Source: Hydractinia symbiolongicarpus (lineage: Eukaryota > Cnidaria > Hydrozoa > Anthoathecata > Hydractiniidae). Taken from it: 64,000 nucleotides of DNA. The position numbers and the translations under genes were made by a program. Of the stretch, positions 24,301 through 39,300 are shown piece by piece. The stretch covers positions 21,241,501 to 21,305,500 of the forward strand of contig NC_079881.1 of assembly GCF_029227915.1 (NCBI RefSeq), in the 5' to 3' direction. The first letter of the stretch is position 1. Every line of letters starts with the position of its first letter. Under the pieces are notes generated by a model. That model did not search any database and had not been told where the DNA came from. It was given only the letters and a program-made list of their open reading frames with translations.

Positions 24301-27300
24301 ATGTTAAAAAGAACAGCAAAACGCAACAACCAGAATGTTTAAGTTAAAAAGTTTGGCGTAGTGAAAACACACAAAAAGCGTCTTTCACAGAAACAATTTC
24401 ACCAACCTATTGTTTTAGGTACGTCGGGTAATAAGTTGATCGCAGCTCGAAAGAATGCATCCGCTGAAATAAAAAGACACATATTTCAATAGATGCGATT
24501 TGATGAAGCAATTTATGTTCGGGGATCGAAATTTTTCTAATCTGCTGGGTCAATGTGACGTCAGGCAGGAGAAGAAACAGAAGTATATACTTTATAAAAA
24601 ATAGGTTTGCCAAACAGAAGAAAAGTGAAAAATATGTTAAACTATTATTTTTAATTGCTGAGTGGCTAAATTATTTTACACATTACAGCCCCGTAGCTTT
24701 AAAATTAGGAAAGGGGTTTATTGCCCTCTCTGCCCCCGACCTGAATTATGAACCCAAAAGGTGGGAATGAAATTTAATAGGATAAAAACCTTGTCCTATG
24801 GCTTGATTGGCCAACGCGGTTTGTCCACAGAGCAGGTAGAGCTTCAGCCTTGTGAAAATGTCAGTCATTGAAGGGATTGTGATAAACGAGTACGCCATAC
24901 AAGCCTATGAATGAAACAAAAAAAGATGAAGTGCCACGAAGAGAAATAGGAGAAGAAAACTACTTCCGTGGCCATGGTTTTACTTACCCTAACAAAAGCT
25001 GCGGTTTTCCTAGTGTGGTTACATTTGACTATAAACTTGGTATTCATTGTCAACAGATTCACGCTCTGAAAAAAAAGGCTAAAATTAAAGCTTTCAAAAT
25101 CTGAGAAAATTTTGACAAGTAGGAAGTTTCGGAGGAAAAAGCTTGTTTTATAGCTCACGACTGAAAAAAACAAAGCAGTATAATATTTCAGTGTAGTCCT
25201 GCTGCAAAATCAACTTTTTTCTTAAATAATTGCAGGTTTACTGCAAAACCGCTTAAAACTCGCCATTCATTTCTGATGTTATGTAAGAGGCAGCACGAAA
25301 TAATTTAAACTTAAAACTGAGCCGATCTATTTAACGTGCCTATATATACAAGTACGAAGGTTTAAATTAAATAAAAATACAATCCGATATAAATATGTTG
25401 CTTCTTCACAGAACACAAAATAGCAGGTGAATAAGAGAAGGCATATCAAATAAGACGTTCGAACAATATATAAGTTAATACTCCTCAAAAAAAACAAGAC
25501 AGAAAAAATGGGGGATGAATAAAACTTAGTCTTCTGTTTACAGAGTATAGGTTAAATTCCCCGTGGTAGTGGTAGATTGGGTACGAGTTGTATCCGTCGG
25601 ACAAAATATTGAGAGCAGATATTTATGATTTAATTACAGCAACAAGAACAATATTATTTCACACTTGTAAGACATTAACTTTTCATGAAGATCCTGCCAA
25701 GTAATCCATAAAGCTAAAACAAAGCTAGCACGAAATTTAAACCGATCTGTTTTTTCATTTAACAAGATGGCAAAAATAGTAGCTGTGTTGGTTTTAACTT
25801 TGTTTGTGCAATGTTACCACGCCTCGCCTCACTGGAAGAGAAACAGTCGCCCTCTTGTAAAGAAAAGTGACATTTCGTTACGTGCCGGGGCTGTCAATAC
25901 GTGGCCACTTCACAAACGCCAGTTAACTCATGAAACGGATGATCAATTTCAGAGTCAAGACAACCACGACAAGATACACCACTCAGCAAACCTGGAAAAA
26001 CGAGATTTTTCAAATTCTCCTCACATACACAAGCGACAAGTCCTGCAGAAGAAAACACGTGGATACCCTTTGGTAAACAAGCGACAAAACAAGCTCGGGG
26101 AACCTTTCCCAGACCACTTCATGGAAGAGAACAACGAATCAGATGAACTTCAACGCCGTATTTTTGGGAACGATATAGAGGACCAGACAACAACTTCACC
26201 GTTCATAAGGAAAGGGAAACGAATTCTCGACACAACATTCCGAGACGGTCAAAAATACATGCTCCATCAAGATGTTGAAGGCGAATCACAAATACGTCAA
26301 CGCCGTATTTTTGTACCTCTTCAAGTTCAAATTACAACATCAGCACCAAGCGCATATTAAATGGACATATCAAATACGCAAGAGTATTACATATAATAGC
26401 TTGCATAAAAAATACACAAATTGCAGATTTTTTTGTTTTTGTTTGTCATACCCTCTACCGTATAAGCTAGACTAAGCACACATTTCCAGCATTCACATTT
26501 TTCACCTTTTTTTAAGACGGAATCATTTAAAAATAGCTACTAAAGGCCGGTTTTCACTAGACGATTTTAGCATGATCATTTCATCAGTATTTTCGTGGAA
26601 CATGCTTAAAGTCGGCTAGTGAATATGACCACTTTAAGCCACTCAGTTTACCTGTACCAACATCACCAAAACAACATCTAGATTTGAAAACATGGCGCGA
26701 GCTTCCACATAGAATGTAAGCTGGCGTTCGAAATCTCGTCCGAACGAAACCTAAAAATAATGTCAACAATCGAAAGGAACAAAAAATATTACGCTTAACA
26801 TACTTCACCCTCCACAATTTTTACTTCTCTACTATTTTTACTTAAGTTTTTAACTAAATGTTGATGCCCTGCACTTTAACATAACAGGCGGTAATATGCA
26901 CATAGCCAAAGAGAAGCATTTGAACAGCAACTGGACTTTTAGATTCTGCGCTTATAAGGAAAACATTAGAGCTCGTTAAAAGCCACGCCCAAAAAAACTA
27001 ATCACCGCAAGGTGGTCGTAAGGAAGAATGTAATAACATATTTTTAAAATAAGTATATAGAATACTTACTGTTCGTAAGAAGCCAGATATCAAATTCCCC
27101 ATCACACGGCGATCATCGTCGAGCGTGATTGCACTAAAACAAACAAGTAAACAACACGTGTTCAGATTGTGTAAATAACAACAATTATTTTTCGTAATTT
27201 TTCAATAGTGTGTAAAGCATCTCACAAGTAGACTGAATGTGAATTGTGTAAGCCAAAATGGTAATGCAAGTACCGCTTCTTGAAAAACGGAGATTATAAT

Positions 27301-30300
27301 GGCACGTTACTTACACTATTAACCCCCGTCCAGCCCTCTCAAATATAGCGTTGTAGCTATAACTGACTATGGTAACCAAACTTCTGCTTCTTTGTTTACT
27401 TCCTTATTTATATTTTTCTTGTTTAGTTCTTTTTTACATATATACAAATTTTAAATATATTTATTTTGATGTTTAAGCTACCTAAATTCTCCACAAAGTA
27501 AACTAAGGTCCATTCCCACAAGTAGTTATATAGGACATTTCTACACTACGTCGTTCATGCAATAAGGGCTTGCCAAAGTTCACTTGTTCACAGCGGACTT
27601 AGAACTTAGTTTATTTTGTTAGATCCAAGCTCCGAAAACGTGTTAATTGATGCTCCTTTTTCTTAAATTTAAACCCTGACACAATGTTAAGTCTACTAAC
27701 CCAACCTAAACATTAAAATGACTTCTAATTTTAACAAATATTCGCATTTACTGTTCAGAAGATTTATATTTTCTATTCGCGAAAAGTTTTTTCGCGAAAT
27801 ATACCTTTCATATTTCTTCGGCAAAATTCACAATTTTCGAACCCCTGAAACCGCGAAAAATTTTTTCACAAAAATTTATTATTGGGTAATTTTCTTCCCT
27901 TAAGGTATTATTAAAATCTGTCATATCTTATCGGCCTTCTTAAAATGCCTAAAATTCTGAAACTAAGGAAATATAACTATTAAATTGGTCTAAAAACGTC
28001 CCATTAACATTCAAATTATAAAAATATTTTCGTACTCAAGTTTTTTTTAATTTTTATAAAAAAGTCTATGAAAGAGGCCCAGGAGAGACCTAATCACGAC
28101 TATATGAGGAGCACGGTTGACTGTTGAAATTTTTAGTCTGTCTTTTATGTATTATGTTCACCGTTGACTAATGTTTGAGAAAAAATACTTCACTGAAAAG
28201 GCAGTGACCAACCACAAAAGCGCAAAGGCAGTTATCCTGAAGATTACATTCGACATAGGACGCCAAGTCCCAGCCAGTTGACAATACACCATTTCGATAC
28301 ATACCTGACAGAGTCATGCATTGTTTTGCATATTGAAAACAGAGAATTGATCAGAACAGGATCAGACAGTTCTTTTGCTGTTCTAAAAAATAAATAAGTA
28401 AAAAAATCAATATCCAGAACCAAAGCACGACAGTTGTGAGAAGAGATACTTTTTTGTGTGGTGGTGGTGTTTTAAGGATTGACTATTTTTTCGTACCTGT
28501 TATATGCTTCCATAATGGTGCGAGAGGCTTCCACTTTAACAGATTCTTTTTGAAACATGTCAAAAAATGGCAAAAAGTTATCCTGAAAATAAACACAGCA
28601 ACCTTTTTTAATCTCACAGTTGCTTTAACACCTACTGAGTAGATTCTGGGTTGTTTAAAGGGCGTCCGAAAAGCCCGACACGACTAAAATAGTTCCCATT
28701 TTGGGATTTTGTTTTTAAGGACTTTATCTTATTTTTAACACTGAGAAAACAGTACATTTGTTTGCATGCATGCCCTTTTATAGATCTAAAGTTATGACAA
28801 CTGAAAATATTGGCAATTTGGCGAGACAAATATGAAATCATAATTTATGCAAATAATGAAAAATTTCGTAACATGGATATCTAGAATGCCACACAGAGCT
28901 TTTTAAATTTATTAAGTTCCAACTATAACAGTTGAACATCATTGTCATCTTGCACTCCCTTAAATGACAGCACTCTTAAGTGGATAGTTTTTTTTCAGAA
29001 ACAAATTATGTAATTGTATCTTCGAGTGGAAAGTGGAAATGTTTTCACGCAGAAACGAGAACCAAACATTTATATCCACAAAATTGGAGACCAACTAAAA
29101 CACCATGGGAATATTACTTCCCGCTATAATTCCCTCCATATTTTAACCAGGGAAGTTGTCTTACTATGGTAAAAATAACCTACCATTGCAAGCACATTGC
29201 TAAATTCGTCTTTCGAAACAACTTTCGTCAAAATAGATAGAAGCTAAAAAAAGGGCAAACGTTGAAGCATGGAGGTATAAAAGAATCGTATAAGTGATGA
29301 AAATAAGTATGTAAACAACATCTGGCCATTTAGTTTATCATGTTTTCTTTGTGGTGACGAATAATAAAAAAAAAGACTTTATTCAAAAATTAAGTTTATT
29401 TGACAAATTTATTTACATGTTAAAAAAAGTGATTTTCAGGACATTTCAGAACTTTTCAGGATATATTTTGTCATTTAACAGCACAATTTTTTTGACATTT
29501 TAGGACGATTCTTGCACCAAACAGCTAATCATGACAAATTTCTAGGAATTCCATGACTTATGAAAAAAAATTAATACATACTTCTTTTTGATGAAATTTT
29601 TGAAAGGCTTGTAAAAAGATTATTATAATTAGATATACAACAATTTTGATAACTTTTTATATTCCTGTCGAAAGTCCAGGCACTTTTCAGGATGTTCGGG
29701 GACAACTAATTTTTTCCAGTCCTGTGGTCAGCATATATTAAAACTGAAGTCTGTCAATATAAAAAAGGATAACAAATTCACCTGTGGGTAAAAATTTTCG
29801 AAGGCGCGGTCAGGTGTTATATGTTTCACAATATTTCCTAAAAGTGTGTTCACTTCATGGCACGTAAAATTCTTCACTGGGTATTCGATCCATACTTCAG
29901 CACATGAGATATACTCCTGTACAAACAACATAAAAAAACATAAGGGAAGGTTTAATGTAGAGACAGAAAAGAACCTTTAGTTCGTACGTTCAGTTCTACA
30001 CAGAAAGGTTGATTCAAACACTTCCTTTTCTTAAATCTTTCCATAAATTCTGTTTCTCAAGATACGTAAGAGCACATTAAGGCATAAGTTAATATCGGTT
30101 AGTACCACAAATCTCAAAAGGAGTTGTGCTTTTCAAAAATATCACAGCTTACTGAAGGTTCTTTTAATTTGGTCACAACTTTCCAGACTTCATTCAAAAT
30201 GGTTAACTTAATATCATCAGGAGGATCTTCCATTGCAAGACTTGTACCAAGAGATCTGTACAAGAGATACTAAAGAAAAAAAATATGTATTACATATTTC

Positions 30301-33300
30301 TTTATAAGCATAATGCCTATTTAAATATATGCTGAGCCTTTTTTTAATCATACTGATGTGTTTTCACTTGTGTTTTTTAATTTAACTAGTGTTATAATTA
30401 GACCTAGTCTTTCACAGCCAATTTAACACCACTACATTACACTGGCTGAATGTGGCCTTGTGTAATTTTACCTTAAGTTTTGTGGCTACTCCTTTAAAGC
30501 TAAAATAATTTCTTTATTAAGCCAACGGAAGCATACTCTAAGCCTGATTGTGTTTTTTTTGCATATGTATATCCCAGTCTAAATTTGAATTTATTGTCAA
30601 CAACTTTATATTGCAGCATCTTCGAAGATGGGTTTTATTAGAGTGATCAGTAAATTTAGAAAAAAATAAAGCTGTACAAATCTACAAGCGGTTTTGCGAT
30701 AAAGTCAAGAACGAGAAAATCTACAAATTTACCTTTGGAAATCCAGAGTCTTCAGTGTCTTTTATCAAGTTGCTAAATTCCATGGCTCTATAATAAAAGC
30801 AACAAAATGTCTTTCAATGTTAATGTCTGAAAAAGCACTGCTCCTTCAGTTAAACTTGAATTACCAGAGAAGAAAACATTCTATTAATACTTAACAAATC
30901 ATCAAGAAATAAACACTGTTAGGTTGTCTAATATTAAGCCCAAAACTGCTTACCTTGATGCAATGTACTTTGGATCAAATGCTGACATCACAGAGTTCAG
31001 GATTAAAGCACTAAAAACAACAGCGTCTTTTATAATATAAAAAATAGAAAAAAATAACAAATTATGAAGTTATTTTATTACCTGTTGCATGTGTTACATT
31101 TTGTGAGAATTTCTGTCAGCGCCGTCTAGAAGGGAAAAGCGAACAATAAGAATATTATACCCAACCAACCTATGTTGCTTGTAAATTAATCAATCTTGAA
31201 TTGATATTCAACTTGTGGCTGTAAAAAAAGTGTACTTCATCTGTGACAGAAGGGAAACTGTATGTTACCTGTCTACACAGTTATACACGAAACTCAAATC
31301 TTAAATAAACTTACATCGGAAGCTTTATATGCAATACACTGCAGTAGCCAATCCAAAGCTGGCGGGAATAACTGTAGATAAGTTGGCATGCCTAAGAATA
31401 AAAAAATATTGTACTAAGGTATGAAGAGGTTAGAAATAAATGAATCACCCTATTTAATAAACATACTTAGGCCTTGAGCTGCAAGCTTGTTCTGTACAAC
31501 ACCTTCCTTTAACTAAAAATAACATGGCATTATAACAAACAAAAAAATTGAATAACTTGACAACAACTTCGCAAACACATTATTTATATACATTCTTTGG
31601 TTTGGCTTTGCTTGGTTTTTTTTAAAAAAAAACTCAAGTGAGGGAACAGTTTCTTCAGTTGACTTCCACCACAAAAAGATAGGTGTGCATAATTTTGGGC
31701 ATATTGTAGGATAACAAAGTGTATCCAAGTTCCTTTAAAGTTCATCAATCGTTGACTCTAAGCAAAATAGCTGTTGTTGGTGTGTAAAGTAAGTCACTGG
31801 ATATATGACACACACACATTTTTACTGTAAGCACAGAAATATGATTGAGTATCTAAAACAACTTCAATTTTCAAAATTGACTTTCTTTCAAAGTTTTTTT
31901 TTAAAGTTTCCTAAAAAGTTACATTCTGTTTCTTATAACAAACAAATGGTTAATTTTCATAAATTGTATGACGTAAAATGGCATTGATGTGCTAAGTTGT
32001 ACAAAACATATTTCTTAAAGTAATATACCCTTAATTTTAGTAACTTTTTCATAAACATTTCAGGAAAAAGTTTGTGCCTGATAATGAAAACAAACATTGA
32101 CTAAAACCTGTTTATAAGATGACAAGTAGTCAAACCAACATGGCTTTAAATGATCTTTAAACTGTGGAGCTACAATTATACCAACCTAAACATAAGTAAT
32201 TCTTAAAAAATGTTACATCATAAAATTTATACTTTATACATTTTCATACAAATTTACAGTCAATGAAGGCATTCAGAATTTTTATTCTTGTTGTCACCAT
32301 TAACCAACAGTAATTCAAATTCTCTCAAGGCGGTAATTAATGAAAATGTGACCCACAAATTCGACATGCAAATACTCACATCAACAATTTAAGCAGAGGA
32401 AAAATTGTCAAAGAAATTACAAGAGTTATTTAAACAAATGACATACTCTGCATAAGTAAGCTCGCGCATACACAGCTACTAATGGATCAGCAATTCCTCG
32501 TATCTGGTGTGTCAATCGCATTAACGCTTGCGAATACTCCCTATCAAACAAAACTTTCACTGTTAGATGATCAGATCACTGTGAAACTATAGTGCTGAAG
32601 CTCATTTCCATTTGACTAGTGCAAAAAGCTCTTGAGCTTTTTTGTTAGCGCTTTGACACTTGGAAAAATCTTTTATTTTTGCATGCGCTAATGCACTCAA
32701 ATGAGAATGACCCTTAATTAAGAAGCTTAAATTCCAGGTTTAGAGAACAAAATTCCAGGTAATTTTTTAATTCCAAATATTGTGTTGTTCACTTAGACCA
32801 TATGAAGAAGGAATCAATAGTAAAAAAAATTTATAAACAGAAAAAATAGTACCCTGTAGTTAGAAAACTGTAACACTTCAAGATGGCCATCTCGACATAT
32901 CTGAAAAACTTTTGTTAAAGATAATAATATTCACCAATCAATTTTACAGTGCATCTTAATATACAGCATCAATACAGATATGTCTATGTGATTTTTGTTG
33001 ATTGTAACAAAATTCTAATAACTGCCATCAATTTATGGAAAAAAATCAAAAGACAGATCCTTTCTTTATCTACATAATTTAGTTTGACCTAAGATATTTG
33101 TTTTTATTTGGTTCAAAGCAGGCCAAAGAATATTTATTCCTTCGTAAAAATAGCTCTAAACATAGTAAATTTATTGATATTTAACAAGAACTTTCTTTAA
33201 CAAAAAAATGCTAGTGTGCTGTTGATAGAAAATACAGAATGCCAAACATTATGAGAAGTTAACCAATACAACACATTTTAAGGCTCGATGTGTTCTTTTT

Positions 33301-36300
33301 GACATACATGTATCAAAACATTCTTGAAGAAGCTCAAACATTGTTCACGAGCAGCTTAAGATTACGAAAAGATACAATCTTGGGATGAGTTCTCGAATTG
33401 ATGCTACTTTATAAAACCAATTGCGGCATGTTTCTTTTGCTGATTCTGGTACTTCTTCTGGTGTAAAATTTTCTGGAAGTGGTCGTGGAGTATTACTACC
33501 AGCAGTGTATGTAACAGATTTTCCATGAATTCGCTCAAACACAAGCTTGCCTAAAACAAAAGAGATAACATAAAACAAAAAAACATAAATGAAATCATGA
33601 GCAAAATGCCTAAACAAAAAGAAACTCAAATTTGCACACCACTTACCAAAATTGTCCAGAATATCAGTTATCAACACAAATTTACTTGGATAAAATTGCA
33701 AGACAGCTGTGTCACCCAACAGCTTTGAACACTAAATGAAAAATAATAACAAATTAAAAGATCAGATTTACATCAACCTGTTGGCATAAATTTTACTGAT
33801 TGGATTGATATCACATTGTGTTTCTTGTCTTATCTATATTTTTACTAAGATAATTGTTTTGTATTGACATTCACTAAGATATGGCATACCTGAATTCCAA
33901 TTTTTAAAGCTTTCACTCTTTGGTCTAATCCCCAAGCAGATAATAATGTCTAAAATAGATAAGAGTGAAAAAAAATATTGGGTCACTTAAACTAATGCGC
34001 TGTTCTAAGCCTGACTTTAAACTGCTCCATCGAAATAGTAAACAATACCATGATAAAATAAGGTATTTTTATTTAAATTTAAACATACAACCATTTTGTT
34101 TTCTGTCCACTGACAGAAAAACCTAAATTGAGAGGCTCAGATAGCCTTTTTGGCAGTTTCACAAAAAATTGTTTATAAGCTTTTGCCCAAAATCTAGCCA
34201 TCTCCAAGCTTAAAAAGCTTCATTGTTGCCTTATATTACCATAAAACTGTCAAAAACATTTTATTTTGCTATGTAACTGGCAAAAGCTTTCATACAAAAA
34301 AATGCTGTATTAGCGCTTTTGTATTAAGTCTAAACATGACCATAGTTCCTTTTAAAATTGTTCCCACTGAGAAAGTCTGACACTCAAGGTTTAATTTGGT
34401 GGAAACATAAAAGGTGTGCACATACCTTCCGCTGTTTTATTTGTTTGTTTGTCTTAAAAAAAAAAATTACAAACACTTACTGAGTTAAGTTCTTCAATAC
34501 GATTAACATATTCGGTTTGACTAAGATTTAACATCTCTTGGATAGAACCCTAAAATAAAAACAACTTTAGAAAACGTTTAAGCAAGGAACTCACCTAAAC
34601 TCACTATTATCATTTTATATTTATAAATGTTAACCCTAATTTCTTTTCTAAGATAGCTGCAAAAGATCAAAATTTTATGCTTTGTGTTTGGTTACTGAAT
34701 CAAGTGAAAGACATGTTCTCATCAAAATATTTTTTTCGAAAACTTAATTTATTTAAAATCTAAAAATTTGAGGTTTAAAAAATATAATGTAACATAGTTA
34801 TAAATTATCGAGAAAAAAATTATTAAAATTTAAGTTAAAAAAAGTTTAACCTCCTCAAAATCATCAAGTTGTTCAAGCCGGGTTTTCAATTTATCTGTTG
34901 TTGATGTCTGTTGTTTTACCACAACTAAAGAAAAAAGGGATAGGTTGTATGGCATTTCTTTATGTTAACATTGCTGTATGTTTGAAATAAAAGCTGGCTA
35001 TAGGCGAATTAAATATAGCAAAGTTGTTAATTTTCTGACTATAAAATGATATACAAAGACATGCTTTTACGGAAATCCTTCAGCAATTCTAATTCACGTA
35101 AAAATAGCAATTTGCATCAGCAAATTTTCATTGACATGAAAGAAATTGAATTCTATTTACAACTTAATGATGCATTGATTATAAAAAACTTGAGAATGGT
35201 CCCAGTATTGAAAGTTTCTTAAGAACTTCATAATTTTAGTATATGCAATTTCTTGTGGGCTTTTTCAAAAGCCCACAAGAAAAGGGAAGACTGGATTAAA
35301 AAGTAAAAAATTTTTTTTTAAAAAATTTTATTCCCATAACAACAGCATTAAACTTTTATAAACAATTAAAATTTCAAGTACAACTTTGTTATAAACCAAA
35401 GAAAAAACATTGACAAGATATACTGTACACCTTTCATTTAAAATATAGAACTTTTTAATTCTGCTTTAGTTCGAGATTGCCATTAATATGGACTTACGTT
35501 TTTCTCTATCACTGCCAGAAAGAAAGCTCTAAAATAACAACAACAAAAATATTATCAGAATCTGTAGTAAAAAGATACTGCCTAATTTTGTACTACATGT
35601 ACTGTGAAATACGAAGCACAATGTCAAAAGTACACAGACCAAGCTTTTGAGATCTGTGCCCTTGACAAAGAGCATTCTATTTGTGATGCTCTCTAGGAAA
35701 ATCGACCACTTCTCTTTTTGTATTAAAAATTACGAAATACGGAAATTTCGTATTTAAAAATACGGATGTCGTATTTTAAAACACGCATATTTTTTAAAAT
35801 ACGAATTTTCGTATTTTTAAAAATACGCAATTCTATTTTTGAAAAATACGAAATACGAATGAATGTATGAAATGATGAGTTGTTGAATAAACTGAATAGA
35901 ACAATTACTCAATTTTACAAGTTTGTTTTTAATAGGTTTTTAATTGGCTCAATGATTTCGCAGGGACGTTTTTCTTCACTTTAGAATGAAATACGGCAAC
36001 TTTAGAGCTTTGTAGAGAAGTTTTCTCGTCACTTTAGAATGTTATATGAAAACTTTAAAGCTTCGTAGGAACGTTTTCTTGTCATTTTAGAAAGAAATAT
36101 GGCAACTTTAGAGCTTTGCAGGGACGTTTTCTTGTCATTTTAGAATGAAATACGGCTACTTTAGAGCTTTGCAGAGAAGTTTTCTCGTCACTTTAGAATG
36201 TTATATGAAAACTTTAAAGCTTCGCAGGGAGGTTTTCTCGTCATTTTAGAAGGAAATATGGCAACTTTAGAGCTTTGCAGGGACGTTTTCTTGTCATTTT

Positions 36301-39300
36301 AGAATGAAATACGGCTACTTTAGAGCTTTGCAGAGAAGTTTTCTCGTCACTTTAGAATGATATACGAAAACTTTAAAGCTTCGCAGGGACGTTTTCTCGT
36401 CATTTTAGAATGAAATACGGCAACTTAAGAGTTTAGCAAGGATGTTTTCTCATCATTTTAGAATAAAGTACGGGAACTTAAAAGCTTCCCAGGGACGTTT
36501 TCTCGTCATTTTAGAATAAAATATGGCAACTTAAGAGCTTCGCAGGGACGTTTTCTCGGCATTTTAGAATGAAATACGACAACTTTAAAACGTCATATAT
36601 ACGCTTTCATGTCATTACGATTATGGTTACGGCAACTTTTTAATAAAAGACAAGTTTATATTTTACAAGTTAAATTGGTTTTTAAATAGTTCATTTATTT
36701 CAAAATCTGTTTCAATAATATAAAACATTTACTTTTTCTCATAAAACGATTATGAGATAATGTAAAAAAAGATAATGAAACGATTCCTATATGATGAAAA
36801 TTGAGACGATGCCTTCCATTTTTTATGTTTTCGAATTATATATCTACAGCATATTTTTAGAAATGCGTATTTTTAATACAAATTGCATGTTTAAAAATAC
36901 GCATATTTTTAAATAAGAATTTCGTATTTATGAAAATACGAAATTTTTTTGAAAATAAGAAAATACGGTTTTCAAAAAAATATGCGTATTTTTAAATATG
37001 CAATTCGAATTTCCAAAAATACGAAATACGAAATTCTATTGTTTTAAAAATACAAACTAAAAATAGAAGCGGTCGATTTTCCTAGAGAGCATCACATTTG
37101 ACAGTACGATGTCAAAAACTGGTCATTTTTTAATGTAACAAAAAATTTGAAGCCAATTTATGTTTAATTTGTTCTTCCCAAGTCACTGAGGAAGGAACTA
37201 AAACTTGTTCAATTTTGATACTATTTCAGATTAAGATCGTTCGATTTTAAACTATTGTAAGTACAAAAAACATATTCAAATGTATGTATTTTAATTAAAA
37301 CAAAAAGACACTAGTACTATTATAAAAAGTACCTTCCTAAAACTGATTAGTATGGCTCCAGACAAAGCCCTGTTTTGATAAACCGTAAGCCAATCAAATC
37401 ATTGGATTTTTTCATCCTAATTGAGTTTTTTGTATCAGACAGATAATAAAAATCATAAAAAAACACTTCAAAATTTCACAATTCAAACACAACAAAATTG
37501 TTGACATACTGTTGAAATGGACAACTTCTCAGATGTAGTGTACTTGGATAAAATGCCACTTCTTTTGGTTGACCATGGTTCAAATGTGCTATCAATGTAA
37601 CCTTCTGTATCACCGAATTTTTTGCCGGAGTCAACACTTCCCTGAACATAATAAACATTAGACACAATTTGATAAAATGATTGTACAACAAAAGCATAGA
37701 CCATCTATATTTAAAGTTTGTTCATTATATAGCACTGCATTTAGGATTTCATTGGTAATGATACTGTGTTTCACTATAAATAAAATTCTCTTGGTGTAAA
37801 AAGTATTAATTTTCCCTTTTCTACTAGAAATGATAGTGAGTTTGCAAGGAGGAAAAGAATTATATGCAATGCAATCAAGTTAAAACCACTCAGCATGGCA
37901 AACACAACACGTTTTGATATTTTCACAAATAAAGTAAGAAACTGTTTTTTTGCAAGATATCCATGCATTCACTGCATTCCACTTTTTCAAATGAGGCTAT
38001 CAATGAACTATTTTTAAATATTGTTAAAATAATTGGACACTGTGTGGTAATTGTAAAAAACAGAATCAAATCTAAAATTATATACAATTATTTTAAACAA
38101 ATATTAAAAATAAGCCTACTTTCTTTTTTCTTCCAAAACTTGGTACATCTTCTCCTCTTGCCAACAATGATAATGGATCGGTCCCGTCTAAACCTTCTGG
38201 ACTGGCAAACAATGACAGAGGATCTGAGGGTGTTTGTTTTTCAAGTTTTTCAGATGTTGAAGAGCGAATGTTAGTTCCAGATACATTCTAAAAGGTTTTA
38301 AAAATTTATTCTGTAAAGGCTTTTCAAATAATATTTATTGCTAGTTACCTTGACGACGTTAAAAAAACAATCTTAAAATAGTAATATAGGCATTGTAGCA
38401 TTTTTAAATAAAACGCCACCCTTTATCAATCTCTTTTTTATATCAATGTGATGCAAAAACCAAATCTTATACAATAACCTCTCCGCCACCTTTTAATTTA
38501 AAAATCTTAAGAGCTTTTTCAAAAAACAAAAAGTTAAAGACACAAAAATAGTATATAAGATAAAAGAACAAGTTAATCATTGTTACAAAGGTGTAGGATT
38601 TTTAATTTATGTTATTGTATAAAATGTTTCTGTCACACTTACTAATTTTTGCATTTCGAACATAATTCTATTAGTATTTCAATATTTTTACATATCCAGA
38701 GCTAATACAATCAATTTAAACACGGTTATACCGATTTTGGGGAATCCAATTTGAGCCCCCAAAATAGAGAGATGAAAACTGCCTTACTTCTCCTAATGAT
38801 GAATAGGGAAAAAATGTGACGGTAACGGTCCTAGGCTTTGTAGGTTTACTTTAAAATAATGAATTTAACAAATTGAGTTTCTCGTTTTTTGAAAGACAAT
38901 TTAGGGGATTACCGACGCCTAAAGTAATTTTTTTGGATTAACCCCTGATATCATATCATAATTTTTTTCAAGTGGAGTTATACTACCGTCATAAAATAAT
39001 ATCAATGGTAAAGAATGTTTTTGATTAAAAGGTCAATATGTTTACGCTTTTCTTTTTTCATAAGCATTTTGTTTATTAAGGAAATTAGGAAATGAGAAAA
39101 ACAAAAAAATATAAAATAAAGTTGTCAGCCTTCAAAATGATGGTTGGACATCAAACATTGTTGGACACAGTGCCAGCATGTCATTAGTAAACTTTTTATT
39201 TCAACAAAGAATCTTTCTTTTCATTTCCCTCTTTAGCATATGATTGAATTAGAACTTGTTTCGCCCCTAATTAGGCAAAGAAAACCTTTTTCAGAGAATG

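Noticed and set aside
24407-24613. Small minus-strand frame with a hydrophobic start resembling a signal peptide
   Set aside because: Only 24407-24463 is coding, in a different frame, as a VPS35L exon ([16 protein letters not shown]); the hydrophobic part is intron.
33345-33719. 124-codon minus-strand frame as one protein
   Set aside because: It spans an intron between two VPS35L exons (33647-33731 and 33376-33550).
38780-38850. A possible extra VPS35L exon reading [16 protein letters not shown] with a GTAAGG donor
   Set aside because: Adjacent accepted exons (39460-39556 and 38120-38287) already join in phase 0 with the expected HPLRG..DPLS order, and this segment has only a poor acceptor.
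38715-39000. Possible MITE with ACGGTTATAC / GTTATACTACCGT ends
   Set aside because: The similarity between the ends is too short and no target duplication could be found.
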